A stretch of 18,737 nucleotides of DNA from JAYFNU01 sp034933305 (GTDB lineage Bacteria; Bacillota; Clostridia; Oscillospirales; Ruminococcaceae): contig JAYFNU010000015.1 of the NCBI GenBank assembly GCA_034933305.1, positions 1 to 18,737 of the forward strand, given 5' to 3'. Below are positions 13,913 through 18,737 of the stretch, piece after piece. The notes under the pieces are model-generated. The model had not been told where the DNA came from, did no database searches, and worked only from the letters and a program-made list of their open reading frames with translations. The position numbers and the translations under genes are program-made. The first letter of the stretch is position 1, and every line of letters begins with the position of its first letter.

Positions 13913-14641
13913 ATGGAACAGCGCACCTGCCGCGGTCTGTCCGCCAACACGCTCAAGCTCATCGCGGTCGCCGCGATGACGCTCGACCATTACGCCTGGG
14001 CCTTTGTGCCCACGGCGAGCCTTGCGGGGCAGCTGATGCACGTCGCGGGCAGGCTGACGGCGCCCATCATGTGCTTTTTTGTCGCCGAGGGCTATGCGCA
14101 CACGCGCGACGTGCGGCGGTATGCGCTGCGGCTGGGCGTCTTCGCGCTGCTGTCGCACCTGCCGTACACCTTCTATTCGACGGGCCGGCTCGCCTTTTTC
14201 TACGAGACGGGCGTCATCTTCACGCTCTTTCTCGGGCTGGCCGCCATTCTCGTCGCCGACAGCGCGCTGCCCCGGTGGGCGAAGGCGCTGCTGCTTGCGG
14301 CGATCTTCCTCGCTTCGACGGTGGGCGACTGGTCGTGCTACGCGGTCGCGTGGGTGCTCGTTTTCCATCTTTTCCGCGGCGATCCGCGGCGCCGCGCGCT
14401 CGGCTTCTGCTTTGTCGCGCTCGTGGCGGCGGTCACGCTGGCGATCGACATGGGAAGCGGCGGCATCTGGTGGCAGGGCCTGTGTCAGTTCGGCACGCTG
14501 CTCGCCTACCCGCTGCTGACGCTCTACAACGGCGAACGCGGCCGGCTGCGTCTCAAGTGGTTTTTCTATATCTATTATCCCGTGCACCTCGTGCTGCTCG
14601 CGCTGCTGCGGCAATACCTGTGGTACGGATATCTTTGGTAA
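13913..14641 (+). CDS. TraX family membrane protein
   Basis: A 242-residue integral membrane protein with about eight hydrophobic helices. The N-terminus LSANTLKLIAVAAMTLDHYA and the block GRLTAPIMCFFVAEGYAHTR (about 46-65) are hallmarks of the TraX family, followed by HLPYTF. The founding member acetylates F-pilin in E. coli; chromosomal copies in Bacillota have no conjugation partner and their target is unknown, and none is seen here. ATG 13913 has AAGGAG 6 bases upstream, and a near-consensus promoter is just before it. The TrpF-like gene starts 19 bases after its stop, forming an operon. The phage module is divergent from it. Confidence 0.9.
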   Translation: MEQRTCRGLSANTLKLIAVAAMTLDHYAWAFVPTASLAGQLMHVAGRLTAPIMCFFVAEGYAHTRDVRRYALRLGVFALLSHLPYTFYSTGRLAFFYETGVIFTLFLGLAAILVADSALPRWAKALLLAAIFLASTVGDWSCYAVAWVLVFHLFRGDPRRRALGFCFVALVAAVTLAIDMGSGGIWWQGLCQFGTLLAYPLLTLYNGERGRLRLKWFFYIYYPVHLVLLALLRQYLWYGYLW

Positions 14642-14660
14642 TCGAGGACAGGAGCGAACA

Positions 14661-15377
14661 ATGATCACACAAATCTATTCCCTGCAGTACCCGGACGAGG
14701 CGATCGAGTGCGTCCAGGCGGGCGTCGACCACATCGGTCTGCTGACGGGCGACGACGCCTGCCCCGCGGCCGTTTCGCTCGAGCAGGCAAAGCTCGTATT
14801 CAACGCGGTCGGCAGCCGGGCGGCCAAATCGGCCATTCTCATGTACGACGAGGAGGAGGCCATCCTCGCGGCGGCGCATTATCTGCGCCCCGACATCCTG
14901 CATCTGTGCGGCACCGTCGTCTTCGCGACGCCCGAATTCTGCGCCAAAGCCCGCGCCGCCGTCCCCGGCGTGCGCGTCATGCAGGCGATCGCCGTCGGCG
15001 GCCCCGAGACCATGGACCGCGCGCTCGCCGAAGCGAAGCGCTTCGACGGCGTCGCCGACATTCTGCTGCTCGACTCCGTCGCGTCGGGCGCGACCGACGT
15101 CGGTTCGACGCCCAGCGGCGTGGGCGCCGCGGGCGTCACGCACGACTGGAACATCAGCGCGCGCATCGTGCGCGAGTGCCGCACGCCGGTCATCCTCGCG
15201 GGCGGCCTGTCCGCCGACAACGTGGCGCAGGCGATCGGCTTCGTCCGGCCGTGGGGCGTCGACAGCCTCACGCGGACGTCCATCTTTGAGAACGGCAAAT
15301 GCATCCGCAAGGACATTGACAAAGTGCGCGCGTTCGTCTGCAACGCGAAAGACGCCGCCGCAAAGCTCGGACTTTGA
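14661..15377 (+). CDS. TrpF-like (phosphoribosylanthranilate isomerase fold) protein
   Basis: A 238-residue TIM-barrel protein. The C-terminal half has THDWNISARIV, PVILAGGLSADNVAQAI and RPWGVDSLT, which match TrpF closely and form the phosphate site. The catalytic Asp is present in DILLLDSV (about 133-140). The catalytic Cys, normally in a K-I-C-G motif at the start, is replaced: the first strand reads ITQIYSLQY. There are no other tryptophan genes nearby. I therefore regard it as a TrpF relative with a changed reaction or a binding role, not a proven PRA isomerase. The ribosome site AGGAG precedes ATG 14661 and the gene is co-transcribed with the TraX gene. Confidence 0.82.
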   Translation: MITQIYSLQYPDEAIECVQAGVDHIGLLTGDDACPAAVSLEQAKLVFNAVGSRAAKSAILMYDEEEAILAAAHYLRPDILHLCGTVVFATPEFCAKARAAVPGVRVMQAIAVGGPETMDRALAEAKRFDGVADILLLDSVASGATDVGSTPSGVGAAGVTHDWNISARIVRECRTPVILAGGLSADNVAQAIGFVRPWGVDSLTRTSIFENGKCIRKDIDKVRAFVCNAKDAAAKLGL

Positions 15378-15412
15378 GTCCCGGCCGCCGAACTTTTCCC
15401 AAAACAAATTAA

Positions 15413-15441
15413 AGAGGGCGCATGCGTTGCATGCGCCCTCT
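15413..15441. terminator. Terminator between TrpF-like and PASTA genes
   Basis: A 13-bp perfect stem (AGAGGGCGCATGC and complement) with a three-base loop, followed on the plus strand by GTTTGTTTG. On the minus strand it is followed by TTTAATTTG, so it may serve the PASTA gene (stop at 15466) too. Confidence 0.82.
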
Positions 15442-15465
15442 GTTTGTTTGCTGCGGACGTGCGCG

Positions 15466-17355
15466 TCAGTCGGACGCGATCACGAGCGTCACAGACGAGC
15501 CGGCGTCGACTTCCGTGCCCGCCGCGGGATCTGTGCCCGCGACCGCACCCGTTTTGACCGTGTCGCTCTTGGCCGTCTGCTGATCGGCAGCGACCTGCAG
15601 CCCGAGGTCTTCGAGCATCGCGGTCGCCGCATCCGGCGTCATGCCGGCGACGTCGGGGATCGTGACCTTGGCGGCCTGTTTGGGCGCAAAGCCGACGATC
15701 TCGAAGGCCGCCGCGTCGATGATGGCGCCGCTGCCGTCGCCGACATAGCTGATCTTCGCCGTGTCGCCGACGCTCGCGATGATGATCTGCTCGCTCACGG
15801 ACGCGCTCACCGAGAAGTAGCTGTCGGAGGAATCGAGCTTGACGTAGTAAATGCTGTTGCCGTCGACGACCGCCGAGCGCAGCTCGGTGATGGCGCCGGT
15901 GACGTCGGTCTTCGCCGTGCCGGCCTCCTCCTGCGTGAGCAGGTTGTTCTGCGCGAGCATCGTCTCGTAGTTTTTCTCGGTCTCCTGCACCGTGGCGCCC
16001 GTCGCGACGATCTGGTACTGGCGCACGTTGACCATCGCGTACATCTTGACGAGGCCCGCGTTGTCCTTGAGCGCCATGAAGTAGGTCGGCTCGCCCTTGA
16101 TGTTGAGCAGCAGCGGGAAGGTCGACACGTAGCTGTACTGCTGCACGACGCCCTCGGCGGACGACATGGCGGAATACTCCTCCGCGCCCGCGATGGTGTA
16201 GTACTTCGTCTCCTTCGTGCGCTCGTTCGAGAGGATGAAGCCGACGTTCGACTGGTCGCCGCCGACGGAGGTCACGCCCGTGTAGACGTAAACGTCGTCG
16301 TTGAGCGCGATATAGTTATAACCGTCCGTTGTGACGGTGACGTTTTTCTGGCCGAAGATCGAGTTGATGAAGCCCTTTGTATACAGTCCGTAATAATCGT
16401 ACTGCTGAATGATGAGCTCCGCACTGTAGACGCGGTCGACCCATTGGGGCACTTCCTTGTAATACTCGCACTCGCCCGTCACGGCGTTGACGAGCACGGC
16501 GCCGTCGATGTCCTTGCCGCCGAACAGGCCGATGCGCTTGACGACGCGCGGGCAGACCCAGTACGGATTGCCGTCCTCGTCGATCTCGAACGTCGGCTCG
16601 TCGAAGATGAACGTCGGATAATTGAAGCGCAGATGGCGGTAGAGGTTGCGGCCGAAGTGCTCGTCCTTCGTGTACTTCATGCCCTCGGCGAGGCGCACGA
16701 CCTCGACGTTCTGCGTGATCATGTCGATGCGGATATACGCGGGGATGCCGTTGTGGCGGTTGTTGATCCATTTGATCAGATCGCCGTAGACCAGCGGCGT
16801 CACGCGCACGGGGCGGTCGTTGAAGTTGATCTGGGTGTAATCGTCGGCCACCTCGAACTGGCTGACCATGTCGGACAGCTCGCCGAGCTTGCGGTCGCCG
16901 AGCTTTTCGGCGCTGTCGCGGTCGAGCAGCGGGATCTGGTCGAAGGTGATCTCATCGACGTCCTGGTTGAAGTCGCCCTGCTCCACCGTCAGCAGATCGC
17001 GGTAGGCGCGCGAACGCAGCACCTCGCTCGACAGGATCGTGCCGAAGATGATGAGCAGCAGGAACAGCGCGCAGACCGTCAGCGGGATCTTGCAGTGGTT
17101 TTTGACGGAGGGGAAGAAATCATCCTGGCCCTTGAGCTTCCAGATGCCGGAGGTGACGATCGCCACCGCACAGTAGACGCCCGAGAGGATGAAGAAGAAG
17201 AAATAGAATCCCTGGTTCTGCAGGTTGATCGCCGGGAGCTCGAAGTAGAAAAGAACGAGGCCCACCGCAAGCGTCACCAGCAGATTGACGAGGGTCTTCT
17301 TGAATCTGCCGTGGCCCTTGGGGGTGACGTCGATCACTTTGCCGTCTTTTTTCAT
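15466..17355 (-). CDS. Membrane protein with C-terminal PASTA domain
   Basis: A protein of about 629 residues. A basic N-terminus precedes three membrane helices (about 22-39, 50-70 and 91-110). A large region to about residue 560 follows, probably outside the cell, rich in Tyr and Asp, with no Cys pairs or enzymatic motif I recognise. The last 65 residues are a PASTA domain (starting VTIPDVAGMTPDAATAMLED, ending in the usual SSVTLVIA). PASTA domains bind peptidoglycan fragments, usually on Ser/Thr kinases or penicillin-binding proteins, but no kinase or transpeptidase domain is present. Two adjacent ATGs are possible: 17358 is 3 bases from the AGGAG site and 17355 is 6, so I prefer the latter. 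The MFS gene lies 45 bases upstream on the same strand. Confidence 0.86.
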   Translation of the reverse strand: MKKDGKVIDVTPKGHGRFKKTLVNLLVTLAVGLVLFYFELPAINLQNQGFYFFFFILSGVYCAVAIVTSGIWKLKGQDDFFPSVKNHCKIPLTVCALFLLLIIFGTILSSEVLRSRAYRDLLTVEQGDFNQDVDEITFDQIPLLDRDSAEKLGDRKLGELSDMVSQFEVADDYTQINFNDRPVRVTPLVYGDLIKWINNRHNGIPAYIRIDMITQNVEVVRLAEGMKYTKDEHFGRNLYRHLRFNYPTFIFDEPTFEIDEDGNPYWVCPRVVKRIGLFGGKDIDGAVLVNAVTGECEYYKEVPQWVDRVYSAELIIQQYDYYGLYTKGFINSIFGQKNVTVTTDGYNYIALNDDVYVYTGVTSVGGDQSNVGFILSNERTKETKYYTIAGAEEYSAMSSAEGVVQQYSYVSTFPLLLNIKGEPTYFMALKDNAGLVKMYAMVNVRQYQIVATGATVQETEKNYETMLAQNNLLTQEEAGTAKTDVTGAITELRSAVVDGNSIYYVKLDSSDSYFSVSASVSEQIIIASVGDTAKISYVGDGSGAIIDAAAFEIVGFAPKQAAKVTIPDVAGMTPDAATAMLEDLGLQVAADQQTAKSDTVKTGAVAGTDPAAGTEVDAGSSVTLVIASD

Positions 17356-17400
17356 CATTTTCTCCTTTTTTGTTTAGGGTGCCCATATCGCTAATTTATT

Positions 17401-18633
17401 TTACAATACGGCGCCCTTTTTTTCAACCGCCCGCATCGCGAGCGTGATGAGCGCCGTGCCGACGCACACGAAGCCCACGACCATCCACCACGCGGGGATA
17501 TAGCTGCCCGCCGCGCCGTAGATGTAGCCGTTGAGCGCCGCCGCAAAGGAATTGATGAGCGTGTAGACCGCGGTCGTCCACGCATACACGGAGGCGAACG
17601 CGCGCGCGCCGAACATCTTTTTGACGAGGATGGGGACCACGACGCCGCTCATCGCCATCGTGCAGCCGCACAGAAAAGCGCCGCCGATGAGCGCGGGCAT
17701 CCCGCACGTCGCCATGATGACGTAGCCGCACCCCACGCAGCCGACGAGCGTATACAGCGTCGCCTTGATGCCGGCTTTGTCATGCAGCGCGCCGAGGCCG
17801 ACCTTGCCGACGAGATTGCCCGCCATCGCGGCCGAGACGAGCGCGGAGGCGGCCGTCACCGTCATGCCGAGCGTCATGCCGAAGCTCGTGAAGCTCTGGC
17901 AGGCGCCGCCGCCGTAGCCGAGCAGCGCGATGGCCAGCAGCATGACGTAGAGCGTCGGCGAGCGCACGGCCTCGCCGAGCGTCGGTCCCTGCGGCCCCGC
18001 ATCGGTCCCGGCGGCCGCGGCAGCCGGTTCGTAGCCGTAGGGCTCAAGCCCCATCTCCGCGGGGCGGCTGCGCAGCAGAAAGAGCGTCGCGGGCAGCACC
18101 ACAACGGCGCTCGCGATGCCGAAGACGCGGTACGCCGCGGCAAAGCCGCTCGTCTCGATGATGCGCCCGCCGACGGGGTTCATGATGATGCCGACGACGC
18201 CCGCAAAGGCGCTCGCGAGGCCCATGACGGTGCCGGTCTTCCTGCTGAACCAGCGCCCGAGGATGATCGGGACGGGAACGAACAGCAAAAACGCGGCGGC
18301 GAGGCCCTGGATGACGCTCGTCACATACCACTCGTACAGCTTCGTGTAGCTGCCCATGAGGAAGGTGCACAGCGCGAACACCGCCGACGCGATCGTGAGC
18401 GTGACGCGCACATCGTACTTTTCGAGCAGCCGGCCCGTGAACGGCAGCATGATGCACGAACCGACGCCGACGAGCGTGCGGTTGAGCGCGACGTCGCCCA
18501 CCGAAAAGCCGAACGCCTGGCTGACCGGCGTGTAGAAGATGCCCTGGCAGTTGTAGATCATGCCGAGCGTGCCCGCCTGCAGCAGACAGCAGCCCGCAAA
18601 GACGATCCATGCGTAATGCAGCTTTTTCCCCAT
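17401..18633 (-). CDS. MFS transporter
   Basis: A 410-residue transporter with about 12 hydrophobic helices and a central loop rich in Ala, Gly and Pro (about 203-220) splitting two six-helix halves. The GRWFSRKTGTVMGLASAFAG block (about 126-145) and the segment YNCQGIFYTPVSQAFG near 27-42 are typical of the oxalate/formate-monocarboxylate antiporter branch of MFS proteins. A carboxylate substrate is therefore plausible but not shown. ATG 18633 has only a weak G-rich ribosome site. No TGATATATYA operator lies upstream, so there is no sign that it belongs to the sugar-acid regulon. Confidence 0.9.
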   Translation of the reverse strand: MGKKLHYAWIVFAGCCLLQAGTLGMIYNCQGIFYTPVSQAFGFSVGDVALNRTLVGVGSCIMLPFTGRLLEKYDVRVTLTIASAVFALCTFLMGSYTKLYEWYVTSVIQGLAAAFLLFVPVPIILGRWFSRKTGTVMGLASAFAGVVGIIMNPVGGRIIETSGFAAAYRVFGIASAVVVLPATLFLLRSRPAEMGLEPYGYEPAAAAAGTDAGPQGPTLGEAVRSPTLYVMLLAIALLGYGGGACQSFTSFGMTLGMTVTAASALVSAAMAGNLVGKVGLGALHDKAGIKATLYTLVGCVGCGYVIMATCGMPALIGGAFLCGCTMAMSGVVVPILVKKMFGARAFASVYAWTTAVYTLINSFAAALNGYIYGAAGSYIPAWWMVVGFVCVGTALITLAMRAVEKKGAVL

Positions 18634-18664
18634 TCGACCGAACCCCCGCTTTTATATGGGAAAT

Positions 18665-18670
18665 ATTATA
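18665..18670 (-). promoter_or_regulatory. Likely -10 box of the MFS gene
   Basis: TATAAT on the minus strand, about 31 bases before the MFS start codon. The -35 position at 17-18 bases has no good match (TATCGC), so the promoter may be weak or activated. The remaining bases to 18737 show no gene. Confidence 0.45.
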
Positions 18671-18737
18671 GCACGTTCCGCAGAAAAGCGATAGACGCGC
18701 TCTTTTCGCCCCGCGGCAAAAAGAGGGCCGGCGCTTT

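Noticed and set aside
14661..15377. Calling this gene trpF outright
   Set aside because: The catalytic Cys is missing and no other tryptophan gene is near, so only the fold is supported.
15286..17394. A 702-codon plus-strand open frame opposite the PASTA gene
   Set aside because: Its composition is Arg/Ala/Val/Asp-rich with no motif or ribosome site; it is the mirror of a GC-rich real gene, whose minus-strand product has membrane helices and a PASTA domain.

Overview
The window (18.7 kb, GC-rich) reads as a chromosomal segment of a high-GC Clostridia-type Bacillota. Support: strong AGGAGG-type ribosome binding sites before nearly every gene, TTGACA/TATAAT promoters with 17-base spacers, a Bacillus-type LexA box, a FadR/FCD-type GntR regulator, a PASTA membrane protein and a TraX-like protein. 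Species cannot be named from sequence alone. No rRNA, tRNA, CRISPR array or transposase was seen.

Region 1 (1-9000) is a sugar-acid catabolic locus. On the minus strand lie a mannitol-dehydrogenase-family (fructuronate-reductase-like) gene and a gluconokinase-like FGGY kinase, cut by the left window edge. Divergent on the plus strand are 6-phosphogluconate dehydrogenase (gnd) and a lactate-racemase-fold (LarA-type) enzyme. After a perfect bidirectional terminator comes an unrelated minus-strand pair (XRE regulator with a metal-binding tail, and a HEAT-like protein), then a KDG-kinase-like PfkB gene and a GntR regulator. The promoters of the dehydrogenase, gnd, the PfkB kinase and gntR itself each carry the same palindrome, TGATATATYA, downstream of the -10 box. 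That ties these transcription units into one autoregulated regulon. The gene set suggests a route fructuronate -> mannonate -> gluconate -> 6-phosphogluconate -> ribulose-5-phosphate, in which the nickel-pincer enzyme would be the C2 epimerase. This is a hypothesis.

Region 2 (9297-13790) is a minus-strand phage DNA-packaging module: a sigma-70-region-4-like late regulator behind a LexA box, a 51-residue Cys-rich protein, a putative small terminase, large terminase, a one-helix membrane protein, portal and a zinc-ribbon protein. No capsid, tail, lysis or integrase gene is present; the module stops at the zinc-ribbon protein and is followed by the gntR promoter region. It is either a prophage remnant or a kept cassette.

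Region 3 (13857-15441) is a plus-strand operon with a near-consensus promoter: a TraX-family membrane protein and a TrpF-like barrel protein that lacks the usual catalytic cysteine. Region 4 (15466-18737, minus strand) has a three-helix membrane protein with a C-terminal PASTA domain and an MFS transporter.
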